From: Nitriliruptoraceae bacterium
GTDB lineage: Bacteria; Actinomycetota; Nitriliruptoria; Nitriliruptorales; Nitriliruptoraceae
Assembly (NCBI GenBank): GCA_020832455.1
Contig: JAFIEQ010000017.1
Span: forward strand, 1-44,701
Length of the DNA: 44,701 nt
Direction of reading: 5' to 3'
In this document: one piece after another, positions 16,568 to 25,844 of the stretch
Layout of the letters: every line of letters starts with the position of its first letter
Numbering within the stretch: position 1 is the first letter of the stretch
The notes under the pieces: model-generated
Told to the model about the DNA's origin: nothing
Databases searched by the model: none
Seen by the model: the letters and a program-made list of their open reading frames with translations, nothing else
Position numbers and translations under genes: made by a program

Positions 16568-18214
16568 TCAGATCCGATCGATCCACCGATCCGCGTGGCG
16601 CAGCCGCACCTCGAGATCCCGGATCGTCGCGTCCGTGATCGAACGGATCCCGGCGTCCTTGTTCAGCGTGGCGTTGATGTGCTCGGGGCTCATGCCGGTC
16701 AGGTGGGTCAGCATCCGGACGCGGTCGGTGTTGGCCTGACGCAGCTCGCGCTTGCGCTGCGTGCGGCTGACCACGATGGTCGTGCCGCCCGCCTGCTCGC
16801 CCTCGTCGCGGTGCCCCCCGCCGAGCAGCGGCGGCGCGGCGAACTCGATCTCCAACGTGAGGTCCTCGGCGAGCTCGTCGACGATCAGGTCCTCGGGGTG
16901 GTTGTCGTCGAAGACGCTCGAGGGGTCGTGGTCCGGGTCGTCGACCGGCGTCGCGGAGATCGCCTGGAACAGCGACAGCTGGTCGTCGGCGTCGGGCGGC
17001 AACGCGTCGAGCTCGACCGGTGGCTGCTCACCCTCCTCCTCGCGACGGCGCAGCGAGTGGGTGCGGCGCTCCGCGATCTGGCTGGAGAAGCCACGCAGCC
17101 GCGCGTCGTCGGGGACGAACATGAACGCCTTCTGGCGTCGCAGCGGCCCGTACCAGCGCACGAGTCGACCGACGGCCTGCCGGAAGAACAGCTCCGTGAC
17201 CGTGTTGGTCGCGTAGACCCCCACGCGCAGCCGCGGGACGTCGACCCCCTCGGAGACCATGCGCACGGCGACGATCCACGGCTCGTCCCCCGCGGCGAAC
17301 TCCGCGATCCGTTCGCTGGCCAGCGGGTCGTCGGAGGTGGCGACGGTCGCCTCCACCCCGTGCCGGGCCCAAAGCAGCCGCGCGATGGCGGTCGCGTGTT
17401 CGACGTCCATCGCCAGGGCCAGCCCACCCGCATCGGGTTGGGTCTCGCGCAGGCGCATCAGCTGCTCGTGGGCCTGGCCGAGCACGGTCGGCAGCCACTC
17501 GCCGTCGGGGGAGAGGGCCGTGCGCAGGCGCTGCGAGGCGTGGGTGCGGTCGACGCGGTCGTCGAAGGTCGCGGCCATGGCGGTGCCGTCCGGCGCCGTC
17601 CACTCCATGTGACCGCCGAGCCGGGGGAAGAACACCGGCCGCACCACACCGCCGTCCTCGAGGGCGTCGCCGTAGTCGTAGGTGAAGTGGGCGACCGCCT
17701 CCTCGAAGTCGTAGGACACGAACGGGATCGGGTTCTGATCGCTGCGGAACGGGGTGCCCGACAGCGACAGTCGGTTGGCCGCCAGTTCGAAGGCCTCCGC
17801 GATGCCGTCCCCCCAGGCCCGGTCGGACCCGGCGTGGTGGATCTCGTCGAGGATCACGAAGGCGTCGTCCGACGGGCCGCGCAGCGCGCGCGGGGAGGCG
17901 GCGACCTGCTGGTAGGTCACGACCACGCCGTGCATGTCGCGGGGGAAGGTCTCGTCGGAGCGCCAGACCGGCTCGAGGTGGAGGCCGAACCGGCTGGCCG
18001 CGGCGGCCCACTGGTGCTTGAGGTGCTGGGTGGGGGCGACCACGACCACCCGCCGGTGCGGGTGCGCGGTCAGGTCGCGCACGGCCGCGGTCAGCGCGAA
18101 GGTCGTCTTCCCGGCGCCGGGCGTGGCGACGGCGAGGAAGTCGCGCTCGGGGTGCCGCTCGAAGCGTTCCAACGCGTCCTTCTGCCAGCGACGCAGGCGG
18201 AGGCGTTGACGCAC
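16568..18214 (-). CDS. DEAD/DEAH-box (superfamily 2) helicase
   Basis: About 548-residue SF2 helicase. Motif I is TPGAGKTTFAL near residue 30, preceded by a Q-motif-like LRRWQKDALERF; motif II is DEIHH; motif III is SGTPFRSD; the second RecA domain has MVSEGVDVPRLRVGVYA and RQAVGRLVRW (motif VI). The C-terminal 150 residues are not recognised except for a small helical end. These proteins resemble SSL2/RecG-like DNA-unwinding enzymes of repair or defence, but no partner nuclease is present. GTG 18214 is chosen because the conserved part begins there with GAGG 8 bases upstream; ATG 18346 would add a Pro/His/Arg-rich stretch that does not look like protein. Confidence 0.85.
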   Translation of the reverse strand: MRQRLRLRRWQKDALERFERHPERDFLAVATPGAGKTTFALTAAVRDLTAHPHRRVVVVAPTQHLKHQWAAAASRFGLHLEPVWRSDETFPRDMHGVVVTYQQVAASPRALRGPSDDAFVILDEIHHAGSDRAWGDGIAEAFELAANRLSLSGTPFRSDQNPIPFVSYDFEEAVAHFTYDYGDALEDGGVVRPVFFPRLGGHMEWTAPDGTAMAATFDDRVDRTHASQRLRTALSPDGEWLPTVLGQAHEQLMRLRETQPDAGGLALAMDVEHATAIARLLWARHGVEATVATSDDPLASERIAEFAAGDEPWIVAVRMVSEGVDVPRLRVGVYATNTVTELFFRQAVGRLVRWYGPLRRQKAFMFVPDDARLRGFSSQIAERRTHSLRRREEEGEQPPVELDALPPDADDQLSLFQAISATPVDDPDHDPSSVFDDNHPEDLIVDELAEDLTLEIEFAAPPLLGGGHRDEGEQAGGTTIVVSRTQRKRELRQANTDRVRMLTHLTGMSPEHINATLNKDAGIRSITDATIRDLEVRLRHADRWIDRI

Positions 18215-18434
18215 GGGATCGACCTCGGGGTGGGGCGGGTGGTGGTGACGACGCGCACAGGGCGGCCACGGCGGACGGGCCCGGACGCTACCGGGCGGGC
18301 CGCGATCGGGACCGGCGTCGTGCGGCGTCGGAGCGTGTCTTGACATCGGCCGGACCCCCGCCGACGTACGGTCGCGCGCACGCCGCCACGCGGCGCCCAC
18401 CGATGGTGGATGGACCGAGGCAGGGAGGGGCACG

Positions 18435-19145
18435 ATGCGCAGCGCGGTGGTGACCGGAGCGAGCCGGGGGCTCGGTGCCGCGTTCGCGCGGGTGCTCGCC
18501 GAGGAGGGCTTCGCACTCACCCTCGGCGCCCGGGACACGGGTGAACTCGAGCAGGTCGCCGAGCGCATCCGCGCGGCGACGCAGGCCGAGGTGGCGGTCC
18601 ACGCCCTGGACGTCACCGACACGGCCAGCGTGCGGGCGTTGGCGGACCAGGCGCTGGCACGCTTCGGGCAGGTCGACCTCGTGGTCGCCAACGCCGGCAT
18701 CGGCTCGTTCGCGCCGCTCGTCGCGATGGACGAGGAGCGCTTCCGATCGATCCTCGACGTGAACGTGCTGGGCGTGTTCCGCACCATGAGAGCGTTCGTG
18801 GGGCCGCTGCACGACGCGCCGTCGACGGGGTCCTTCGTGGTCATCTCCTCCGACGTCTCCGAGCGGGTGTTCCCCAACGGTGGGGCCTACGTGTCCAGCA
18901 AGCACGCCGTGCGGGCGCTGCTGCGCACCTTCCAGCAGGAGCACCCCGACCTGCGGGTGTGCGAGGTCCAACCCGGCTCGACGCGGACCGCGTTCAACGA
19001 CGCCGATCCCGAGGAGCCCCCGGGGGAGGGGCAGCTGACCGCGGCGGAGGTCGCGGAGGCGTTCCGGGTCCTGGTCCGTGCCCCCGACCACGTCCGCATC
19101 GAGGAGCTGAAGCTGCGCTCGACCGGGCAGTTCCCCGACTACTGA
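18435..19145 (+). CDS. Short-chain dehydrogenase/reductase
   Basis: 236-residue NAD(P)-dependent oxidoreductase of the classical SDR family. The cofactor motif is TGASRGLGAAF (residues about 7-17), NAGIGSF is the stabilising strand motif, and the catalytic set is Ser (VISSDVS), Tyr and Lys in YVSSKHA near residue 155. The length is normal and the end complete. The start has GGGAGGGG 4-6 bases upstream. It is divergent from the helicase gene and convergent with the UvrD2-like gene. The substrate cannot be inferred. Confidence 0.9.
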   Translation: MRSAVVTGASRGLGAAFARVLAEEGFALTLGARDTGELEQVAERIRAATQAEVAVHALDVTDTASVRALADQALARFGQVDLVVANAGIGSFAPLVAMDEERFRSILDVNVLGVFRTMRAFVGPLHDAPSTGSFVVISSDVSERVFPNGGAYVSSKHAVRALLRTFQQEHPDLRVCEVQPGSTRTAFNDADPEEPPGEGQLTAAEVAEAFRVLVRAPDHVRIEELKLRSTGQFPDY

Positions 19146-19147
19146 CC

Positions 19148-19190
19148 GGCGACCGATCGGCGACCGATCGGCGACCGACCGCCGACCGGC
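19148..19190. repeat. 11-base tandem repeat between convergent genes
   Basis: GGCGACCGATC occurs at 19148-19158 and 19159-19169, then GGCGACCGACC at 19170-19180 and a decayed GCCGACCGGC. Each unit brings CCGATCGG palindromes, so the run can fold and may act as a two-way terminator between the SDR and UvrD2-like genes, whose stops are only 52 bases apart. Confidence 0.6.
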
Positions 19191-19197
19191 GCGGTCG

Positions 19198-22113
19198 TCA
19201 CAGGTGGCTGCCGACGAGGTCGAGGATGTCGTCGCCGAACCGTTCGAGCTTCGCGGGCCCGACGCCGGGGCAGGCCGACAACGCACGCAGGCTGTCGGGC
19301 TTGCGGGCGGCGATCACCCGTAGCGCCCGGTCGTGGAACACCAGGTAGGCGGGGATGCCGGCCTCCGCGGCGGTCCGGGTCCGCCAGCCGCGCAGCGCCT
19401 CGAACAGGGCGGGGTCGACCTCGGACTCGTCGACGTCCACGAGCCGGTCGCTGCCGGCGGAGCCTCCCGACGGGCGCGCGCCACTGGCCGCGTGCGCGCC
19501 TGGGCGGCCCGCACCCGTGCGCGGGCGGGCACGCAGCCTGGTCACGGTCCCGCCGACGGTGACCGGCTCGCCGAACGGCACGCGGGTCACGGCGCCGCCA
19601 TCGAGGGCGACGACGGCGTGGTCGGCTGCGACTGCGCGCACCCGTCCGGGCAGCCCACCAGCGACCTCGACGTCGAGTCCGACCGCGGCGACCACCTCGC
19701 CCTCGAGATGCTGCACCTCGACCGGCCCGGTGTCCGCCGCGGCAGCCCGCGTGGCGGTCGGTCGGGATGCCCGGGTCCGCAGCTCGGCGACGAACGGCGA
19801 GGTCCTGGCTCGGTCGGCGACGACGTCGACGTGCTCCTGGCACCGGGTGATCGCGACGTGGAAGACGCGCCGCTCCTCCTCGACGTCGTCGGCGAGCCGG
19901 TGCGGGAACAGCCCCTGGTTCGCGGCCACCAGCACCACCGACGGCCACTCCATGCCCTTGACCCGGTGCACCGTGGACAGGGTGACACCCGCCGGATCGC
20001 CCGGGACCCGCAGCTGTTCGACCAGCCACTCCCGGAACGCCGCCGGATCGGGTTCGAGCGCGGCCAGCTGTTCGAGCGCGTCGAGGTCGTCGCCGTGGCT
20101 GGAGCCCTCTGGTCGGGACCGGGAGGCGTCGAGCACGTCCATCGCCTCCCCCAGGCCGATGCGGGTCCGGATCAGGTGCAGGCAGGTGGCGGTGTCCGCG
20201 CCGTTGGTGATGGCGTCCTCGAGCGCCCGCAGGTCACCGAGGTAGTCCGCGAAGCGTTCCCGGTGGGTGGGCTCGAGCTGGTCGAGCAGCGACTCGAGCT
20301 GACCGATGGAGAAGCGCCCCCGGCGTGCGAGCAGCGGCTGCACCGCCGATTTCACCTTGCGCGCCGGACGGTTGATCGTGTCGAACACGTCGTCACGCGC
20401 GATGCGTTCCAGGTCCAGGCCGAGCCGCAGGTACGCGAGCGCGGTGCGGATCCCGGTCCGACCGAGCACGGTGGTGTCGAGCGCCCCGGTGTGCGGGACG
20501 CCGGCGCGGGTCAGGGCGACCTGGACCGGCAGCAGGGCGCTGTTGACCCGCGCGAGGACCGCCACGTCCGCCGGCCGCCCGTCTCCGCCGATCCGGTCCT
20601 GCACGAGCCGGACGGCCCGTGTCGCCGCCGCGGTCGCGGCCACCTCGTGGACGTCCAGCCCGGTCTCGTGCGCACGCGGCGCGGCCCGGATCGTCTTGGC
20701 GACGCGGACCCGGTTGTGGGAGAGCACGGCGTCGGCGGCGGCCACGACCTCCGGCGGGCAGCGGTAGTTGACCTCGAGCGCGTGGGAGGCCGCCCCGGGG
20801 AACCAGCGGTCGAAGTCGACCAGGTGCTCGGGCGTCGCACCGGCGTAGCTGTAGATCGTCTGGTCGTCGTCCCCGACGGCGAACACCTGCATGGACGGCC
20901 CGGCCACCAGCCGGACGAGCAGCAGGAAGGCCGGCGTGAGGTCCTGGAACTCGTCCACGAGCAGGTGGGTGGCGTGGCGCTGCACCTGTTGGCGCAGGTC
21001 GGGTCGTGTCAGCAGCAGCTCCAGCGCCCGGTAGATCTGCTCGTCGAAGTCGACGACCCCGCGGCGCGCGAGCTCCTCGCGGTAGCGGGGGAACATCTCC
21101 GCGAACCCGTCCACGTCACCGCGGACCGCCTCGACCTCCTCCGGGTCACGCAGGCCCAGGCGCACCTCCGCCAGCGCCTCGAGGTAGGCCTGGTAGGGAT
21201 CGGTGTTGGGGATGCGAGCGGTGCGCACCAGCCGGTCGAGGATGGTGCGCACGTCGCGCTCGGTGATGACCTCGCGGCGCTCGTCCAGGTTGCCGATCCA
21301 CAGGGCGAGCGAATGCAGCGTGCGGATCGAGGTGTCCAGGTCGCTGGTGCGGGCGCGCATCTCCCCCGCCGCCCGGGTGTTGTAGGCGAGTGCGGTGATC
21401 AGCGCCGGTTCGACGTGCCGGTCGCGGATCAGGTGGCGGAGCCGCTCGGTCAGTACCCGGGTCTTGCCCGATCCGGCGGGCGCGATGATCCGGGCCGGAC
21501 CGCTGCCGTGCGTGACCGCCGCCAGCTGATCGGGGGCGAGCTCCGCGCTCGGCGCGTCGGTGCCCGCCACGGTCGCGCGGCCGAGTCCGACCGATTCGCG
21601 GTGCACGATGGGCAGGTCGTCCTCCCCCGGCAACGGCGTCGGCAGCGGCCCGCGTGGCCCGCCGTCGACCCAGGCGTGGCGCCCGTCGGCGAGTTGCACG
21701 TCGCCCGGCCCGGCGGCCAGCGGCCGGGCGCCCGCACGCCGGGTCGCGAGCACGCCGTGCCACCAGATGGGGGTGCCGCGGCGCAGGTCGTAGCTGTTCG
21801 CCCAGGTCAGGAAGTGCAGCCGTTCCCGGTGGAAGGTGTGATCGACCGGCAGGGCGTAGGGCGCGGTGGTGGTGGACTCCGGCGCGCGCGCCTGTTCGTT
21901 GGTGGCGGCCAGCTCGATCACGGTGCGTTCCCGGCGCAGCCACCGGTGGTGGAGCACGGCGGCGACGTGGGCCGGTGCGGCCAGGACCCCGTCGTCGATG
22001 CGCAGGCGCGGCGCGGCCGTGAACCCGTCGGGGACGGGGGTCCCGGGTGTGAGCACCACGTTGCGCCCGAACGCGTCGGGACCGGGGAAGCTCGGGGCGG
22101 TGGGGTCGCTCAT
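19198..22113 (-). CDS. UvrD2-like superfamily 1 DNA helicase with HRDC domain
   Basis: 971-residue ATP-dependent 3'-5' DNA helicase. An N-terminal region of about 190 residues precedes the helicase and is not recognised. Motif I is APAGSGKTRV (211-220); LVDEFQDLTPAFL is motif II; FAVGDDDQTIYSYAGA motif III; VNYRCP motif IV; VHRVKGMEW motif V; VFHVAITRCQEHVDV motif VI. A C-terminal HRDC domain (about 898-971, FEALRGWRTRTAAEAGIPAY ...) gives the UvrD2 layout known from mycobacteria; the four-cysteine element of mycobacterial UvrD2 is absent. Expected role: DNA repair and removal of bound protein. ATG 22113 is the first start of a continuous good frame. Confidence 0.88.
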   Translation of the reverse strand: MSDPTAPSFPGPDAFGRNVVLTPGTPVPDGFTAAPRLRIDDGVLAAPAHVAAVLHHRWLRRERTVIELAATNEQARAPESTTTAPYALPVDHTFHRERLHFLTWANSYDLRRGTPIWWHGVLATRRAGARPLAAGPGDVQLADGRHAWVDGGPRGPLPTPLPGEDDLPIVHRESVGLGRATVAGTDAPSAELAPDQLAAVTHGSGPARIIAPAGSGKTRVLTERLRHLIRDRHVEPALITALAYNTRAAGEMRARTSDLDTSIRTLHSLALWIGNLDERREVITERDVRTILDRLVRTARIPNTDPYQAYLEALAEVRLGLRDPEEVEAVRGDVDGFAEMFPRYREELARRGVVDFDEQIYRALELLLTRPDLRQQVQRHATHLLVDEFQDLTPAFLLLVRLVAGPSMQVFAVGDDDQTIYSYAGATPEHLVDFDRWFPGAASHALEVNYRCPPEVVAAADAVLSHNRVRVAKTIRAAPRAHETGLDVHEVAATAAATRAVRLVQDRIGGDGRPADVAVLARVNSALLPVQVALTRAGVPHTGALDTTVLGRTGIRTALAYLRLGLDLERIARDDVFDTINRPARKVKSAVQPLLARRGRFSIGQLESLLDQLEPTHRERFADYLGDLRALEDAITNGADTATCLHLIRTRIGLGEAMDVLDASRSRPEGSSHGDDLDALEQLAALEPDPAAFREWLVEQLRVPGDPAGVTLSTVHRVKGMEWPSVVLVAANQGLFPHRLADDVEEERRVFHVAITRCQEHVDVVADRARTSPFVAELRTRASRPTATRAAAADTGPVEVQHLEGEVVAAVGLDVEVAGGLPGRVRAVAADHAVVALDGGAVTRVPFGEPVTVGGTVTRLRARPRTGAGRPGAHAASGARPSGGSAGSDRLVDVDESEVDPALFEALRGWRTRTAAEAGIPAYLVFHDRALRVIAARKPDSLRALSACPGVGPAKLERFGDDILDLVGSHL

Positions 22114-22170
22114 GACGGCGGCAGGCTAGGGGGTGGGGGACCGCCCCGATCCGGTTGTCCACCGGTGGTG

Positions 22171-23079
22171 TCAGGGACGCAGCGTCACCGGATCCAGCCC
22201 CAGCAGGCGGGCGCCGTTGTCGACGCAGACGCCACGCAGCCACTCGTCGCCGAGGTCGAGCTCGACCAGGGAGGCCAGCTGCTGCGCGTAGGGGTAGGGG
22301 ATGTTGGGGAAGTCGGTCCCGAGCACGATGCGGTCGCCCTGCTCCACCAGACGCGCCCGTAGGTGGTCCGGGAACGGCGCGAGCGCCTCCAGGAACGGGG
22401 TGAACGCCATGGTGGTGTCGAGGTGGACGTGCTCGTAGCGGGCCGCGAGGTCGAGGAACGCCTCGTACTCCGGGGCGCCGAGATGGGCGATCACGGCACG
22501 CAGCTGCGGGTGGCGGGCCAGGACCTGCGCGAACGGGGCGTCGCCCGTGAAGGGCCCCGGTTCCGGGCCGGATCCGGCGTGCACGACCACCGGGGTCCCG
22601 GACCGGGCGAGCCGATCCCACACGGGGCTCAGCAGCGGGTCCCGCGGGTCGTAGGCCCCGACCTGCAGGTGGACCTTGAAGATCCGCGCACCGGCCTCGA
22701 GCGCCTCCGCGACCTGCCGGTCGGCGTCCGGTTCGGGGAAGAAGGTGGCGCTGTGGACGACGTCGTCGTGGGCGGCGGCGAAGCCGGTCCCCCAGTCGTT
22801 GAGCCACCCGGCCATACCCGGCTTGTGCGGGTAGAACAGCGAGGTGAAGCCGCGCACGCCGAGCGCCCGCAACGTCGCCAGCCGGGTGGCCTCGTCGGTG
22901 CGGTAGGTGATGGGCCAGCCGGGTCGGCCGTCGTCGTCGGTCACGGCGTCGAAGTAGGCCCAGACCTTGCGCAGCACCGGCTCGGGCATGAAGTGGGTGT
23001 GCACGTCGACGAGGCCCGGACGGTCCAGCGCCCGCCAGAAGGCGGGGACCTCGTCGTCGGATCCCGGGGCGGTGACCAC
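22171..23079 (-). CDS. Amidohydrolase-2/ACMSD-like metal-dependent hydrolase
   Basis: 302-residue TIM-barrel enzyme. The first strand has the metal motif DVHTHFMP (residues about 23-30); FKVHLQVGAYDP near 145, VVVHAGSG near 178, VIAHLGAPEYEAFLDLA near 210 and LGTDFPNIPYPYA near 260 provide the further His and Asp ligands. Family members are decarboxylases or hydrolases of small carbocycles. GTG 23079 lies 4 bases after the stop of the preceding gene, so the two form an operon; a longer open frame through that gene is ignored because it would read the neighbour out of frame. Substrate unknown. Confidence 0.82.
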   Translation of the reverse strand: MVTAPGSDDEVPAFWRALDRPGLVDVHTHFMPEPVLRKVWAYFDAVTDDDGRPGWPITYRTDEATRLATLRALGVRGFTSLFYPHKPGMAGWLNDWGTGFAAAHDDVVHSATFFPEPDADRQVAEALEAGARIFKVHLQVGAYDPRDPLLSPVWDRLARSGTPVVVHAGSGPEPGPFTGDAPFAQVLARHPQLRAVIAHLGAPEYEAFLDLAARYEHVHLDTTMAFTPFLEALAPFPDHLRARLVEQGDRIVLGTDFPNIPYPYAQQLASLVELDLGDEWLRGVCVDNGARLLGLDPVTLRP

Positions 23080-23083
23080 CTGC

Positions 23084-23953
23084 TCAGTCGACCCGGTGCC
23101 AGTCGCGACGGAGCAGTTCGTCGATCGCCCACGCCATGGCGTCGTCACCACCGGCGATGCGCAGCGATCCGAGCAGCTCCTCGATGGGCGGCAGGGTGCG
23201 GTCCAGCGTCTGGGCGAAGCCGTCCTCGTCGAGCCACGCCGCGTGCGCCGGGTCGACCGTGAAGGGTCCGAGCTCCAACTCGCCCCGGACCGCCGCCTCG
23301 TGGACCTGGGTCCAGCTCGGCAGCGGCGCGTCGGCGTCTGGCACGAGGCCACCGAGCACGGGCCGCGCCGCGACCTCGATGAGCTCCTCCACCTCGACCT
23401 CGCGGGGCCCCTCCGGCGCATCGAATCGCGTGATGGCCTCCGCGGACACCGCCACCAACCACGCCCGGGCGCACAGCTCCTCGACCGGCATCGGCCCCTC
23501 CACCAGCGACGGCAGGCCGAAGGCGCGACGGGCGGCGTTGGAGGCGACATCGCGCGGGCGCAGGGCCGGCGCCTCGTCGTCGGGGTCGGCGTCGGTCCGC
23601 CACGAGCGCAGATCGTCCACGTCCGCGATGCGGTAGACGCCGATCTCCCGCCCGTCGGGGAGGATGCTCACCAACTGCTGCAGCGGCACGACGTCCTCGC
23701 CGTGGGCAACCTGTTCGGAGGTGACCACGACCAACCCGTCGGCGTCGGCCGGCGGGACGAGGACCTGGTCGGCCTGCAGGGCCACGTCGACCAGCGCGAC
23801 CGTGCCGTCGGGCTCCGCGCGGAGACCGACGATGGCGCGCACGGCGTCGTCGATGGGGCCGAGCTCCGCGTCCAGCTGCCGCAGGACATCGACGACCTGC
23901 GTGGTCCGCAGGCCCGCACGGGTGGCGGGGTCGGACGGGGAGGACGGGGACAT
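23084..23953 (-). CDS. Conserved-type hypothetical protein
   Basis: 289-residue soluble, strongly acidic protein that I do not recognise. Visible features: an N-terminal alpha/beta region (TTQVVDVLRQLDAELGPIDD), a strand-rich middle with VGLRAEPDGTVALVDVALQ and GREIGVYRIADVDDLRSW, and a helical C terminus ending AMAWAIDELLRRDWHRVD. No signal peptide, membrane helix or Cys cluster. ATG 23953 is supported by GAGG 5 bases upstream. It is cotranscribed with the amidohydrolase gene (4-base gap), so it may act in the same process. Confidence 0.7.
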   Translation of the reverse strand: MSPSSPSDPATRAGLRTTQVVDVLRQLDAELGPIDDAVRAIVGLRAEPDGTVALVDVALQADQVLVPPADADGLVVVTSEQVAHGEDVVPLQQLVSILPDGREIGVYRIADVDDLRSWRTDADPDDEAPALRPRDVASNAARRAFGLPSLVEGPMPVEELCARAWLVAVSAEAITRFDAPEGPREVEVEELIEVAARPVLGGLVPDADAPLPSWTQVHEAAVRGELELGPFTVDPAHAAWLDEDGFAQTLDRTLPPIEELLGSLRIAGGDDAMAWAIDELLRRDWHRVD

Positions 23954-24212
23954 GGGGACCTCGGCGGGGGCGGGGCTCGGCGGGTGCGGGGCGTCGAGGA
24001 CGGTTCGGTGACCGTGGCCGGTCGGACGTCTGCCCGTCCGGCCGGCGCCCGGCCACCGGTGACGCCCGCACGCTGCGTAGGCTGCGGACGACACCCGTAG
24101 CTTGCCACCTCGGCGCCCCCGAGACGACACGGTCGCACGTCGTGCCGCTCGGCGCACCGGGGTGCCCGCCGCGATCCATCGCCGGCAACGGCACGCGAGA
24201 ACGGACACGGAC

Positions 24213-24638
24213 ATGGTCGATGAACTGCTGGTCTACCCCACCGACCGGGTGGTCGGTATCGCCCCCGATCGGGACACGCTGGACGCCGTCCACGCGGCGC
24301 TCGGCGCCTCCGGGGTCGCCGACGACCGCGTGGAGGTCCTGTGTGGTGAGGACGCGAGCCACCAGCTCGACGCCGACGGCGACGAGGGGGGCTTGCTGCG
24401 CAGCGCGGTGCGCACGGTGCAGCAGGTCCTCGGTGAGGAGACCGAGCGGCTGCGCATCCTGGAGCAGGCGGTCGACGCCGGCGGGTACGTCGTGAAGGTC
24501 GCGCTGCCCGACGATCTCGAGGACGAGGCCTTCGACACGGAGAAGCGCGCCGTCGGCAACGCGCTGCACGACGCCGGCGCGACCAACGTCGCCTACTACG
24601 GCCCCAACGCCATCGAGGAGCTGCAGCTCGGCGCGTGA
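24213..24638 (+). CDS. Hypothetical acidic protein
   Basis: 141-residue soluble protein, unrecognised. It contains a beta-alpha-beta pattern (VVGIAPDRDTLDAVHAALGA, then VEVLCGEDASHQLDADGD) and a second one later (AGGYVVKVALPDD, then GATNVAYYGPNAIEEL), so it may be a duplicated ferredoxin-like unit. The start lacks a clear ribosome binding site; possible -10 elements TAGGCT (24076) and TAGCTT (24097) lie upstream, and the intergenic region is shared with the divergent operon. Confidence 0.65.
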   Translation: MVDELLVYPTDRVVGIAPDRDTLDAVHAALGASGVADDRVEVLCGEDASHQLDADGDEGGLLRSAVRTVQQVLGEETERLRILEQAVDAGGYVVKVALPDDLEDEAFDTEKRAVGNALHDAGATNVAYYGPNAIEELQLGA

Positions 24639-24851
24639 CCGCGTGCGAGCGGGTGCCCGGCGTCGTCCACCGTCACCCACCCCGCTGCGCTCACCACGTG
24701 CCGCCGCTGACCGCACCACGTGCCCCCGCTGCGCTGGACCAGCGTGGCCCGACCGGGATCGGTCACCCAGCGGGTCGTGCCCACGCCCGCGTGCGGTCAC
24801 ACTGCTGTCCGGGTGCCCGGGACCGGGCGTCGACGCTGCGGAGGTGAGCAG

Positions 24852-25799
24852 GTGCACGACCACGTCGAGGTGACAGGCTCCCGTCGCGCGTCGAGGTGGC
24901 TGCGCGACTACGAGCTGATCGCCCGTGCGGTCGACGCGCTCGATGCCGCCGGCTCGGCCACGCCCTCGATCGCTGCGCTGGCGGCCGAGCTGCACGTGTC
25001 GACCGGGCACCTGCACCGCACCTTCGCCCGGTTCGCCGGGACCAGTCCGACCCGGTTCACCCGGTGGCTCGTGGCAGGTGCGGCGAAGGAACTGCTGCGC
25101 GAGCGACGTGCCGTGCTCGACACCGCCGCGAGCCTCGGGCTGTCCTCCAGCGGCCGGCTGCACGACCTGTGCGTCACCCTGGATGCGGTGACCCCGGGGG
25201 AGATCGGCTCCGGGGGCGCGGGCCTGCAGATCCGCGTCGGGGTCCATCCCTCGCCGCTCGGCCGCGTCCTCGTCGCGACCACCGCCCGGGGCGTGCTCGA
25301 TCTGCGGTTCCTCGACGGCTCGTCCGGGACGGACGGCGAGGCGGTCGGGGGGACGGGCGGCGAGGCGGCCGACGGCGCAGACGAGGCGCGGGTGGCGCTG
25401 CACGTCACCTGGCCCGACGCCGAGGTGCTCGACGACCCGGACGCGGGACGCGAGGCCGCCGCCCACCTGCTGGCCGTGCTCGACGGGGCGTCGGTCGGCC
25501 GGCCGATGCCGGTGGCGGCCGTGGGTACCAACCTGCAGGTGAAGGTGTGGGAGGCGCTGCTGCACCTGCCCGACGCGTCGGTGGTCAGCTACGCCGATCT
25601 GGCCGCGGCGGTGGAGCGCCCGCAGGCCGTGCGCGCGGTGGCGAACGCGGTCGGACGCAACCCCGTGGCGGCACTGATCCCGTGCCACCGGGTGCTGCGC
25701 TCCAGCGGGGAGCTCGGGGGCTACCGCTGGGGGACCACGCGCAAACGGATCCTGTTGGCGCGCGAGGCCGCTCGGGTGACGGAACCCGCCAGCGCCTGA
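24852..25799 (+). CDS. Ada-type protein: AraC HTH plus O6-methylguanine-DNA methyltransferase
   Basis: 315-residue DNA repair protein and likely regulator. An AraC-type HTH domain (about 20-110; SIAALAAELHVSTGHLHRTFARFAGTSPTRFTRWL) is followed by a methyltransferase N domain (about 140-225) and the active domain with IPCHRVLRSSGELGGYRWG near residue 285; the Cys of PCHR accepts the methyl group from O6-methylguanine. The N-terminal zinc/phosphotriester domain of E. coli Ada with its Cys cluster is absent. An internal Gly/Glu-rich insertion (about 160-185) is unusual. GTG 24852 has GGAGG 7 bases upstream and begins right before the HTH domain. Confidence 0.88.
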   Translation: MHDHVEVTGSRRASRWLRDYELIARAVDALDAAGSATPSIAALAAELHVSTGHLHRTFARFAGTSPTRFTRWLVAGAAKELLRERRAVLDTAASLGLSSSGRLHDLCVTLDAVTPGEIGSGGAGLQIRVGVHPSPLGRVLVATTARGVLDLRFLDGSSGTDGEAVGGTGGEAADGADEARVALHVTWPDAEVLDDPDAGREAAAHLLAVLDGASVGRPMPVAAVGTNLQVKVWEALLHLPDASVVSYADLAAAVERPQAVRAVANAVGRNPVAALIPCHRVLRSSGELGGYRWGTTRKRILLAREAARVTEPASA

Positions 25800-25844
25800 G
25801 CCGGCCCATCTCCCCAGCGAGGTGGGCGCAGTAGCGTGCCGTCG

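Noticed and set aside
18340-18372. TTGACA and TACGGT before the SDR gene as a promoter
   Set aside because: The 21-base spacer is too long for a standard promoter; the pairing may be accidental.
19333-22362. Open frame of about 1,000 codons opposite the UvrD2-like helicase
   Set aside because: No domain pattern, skewed to Arg/Gly/Val/Asp; the minus strand carries all helicase motifs.
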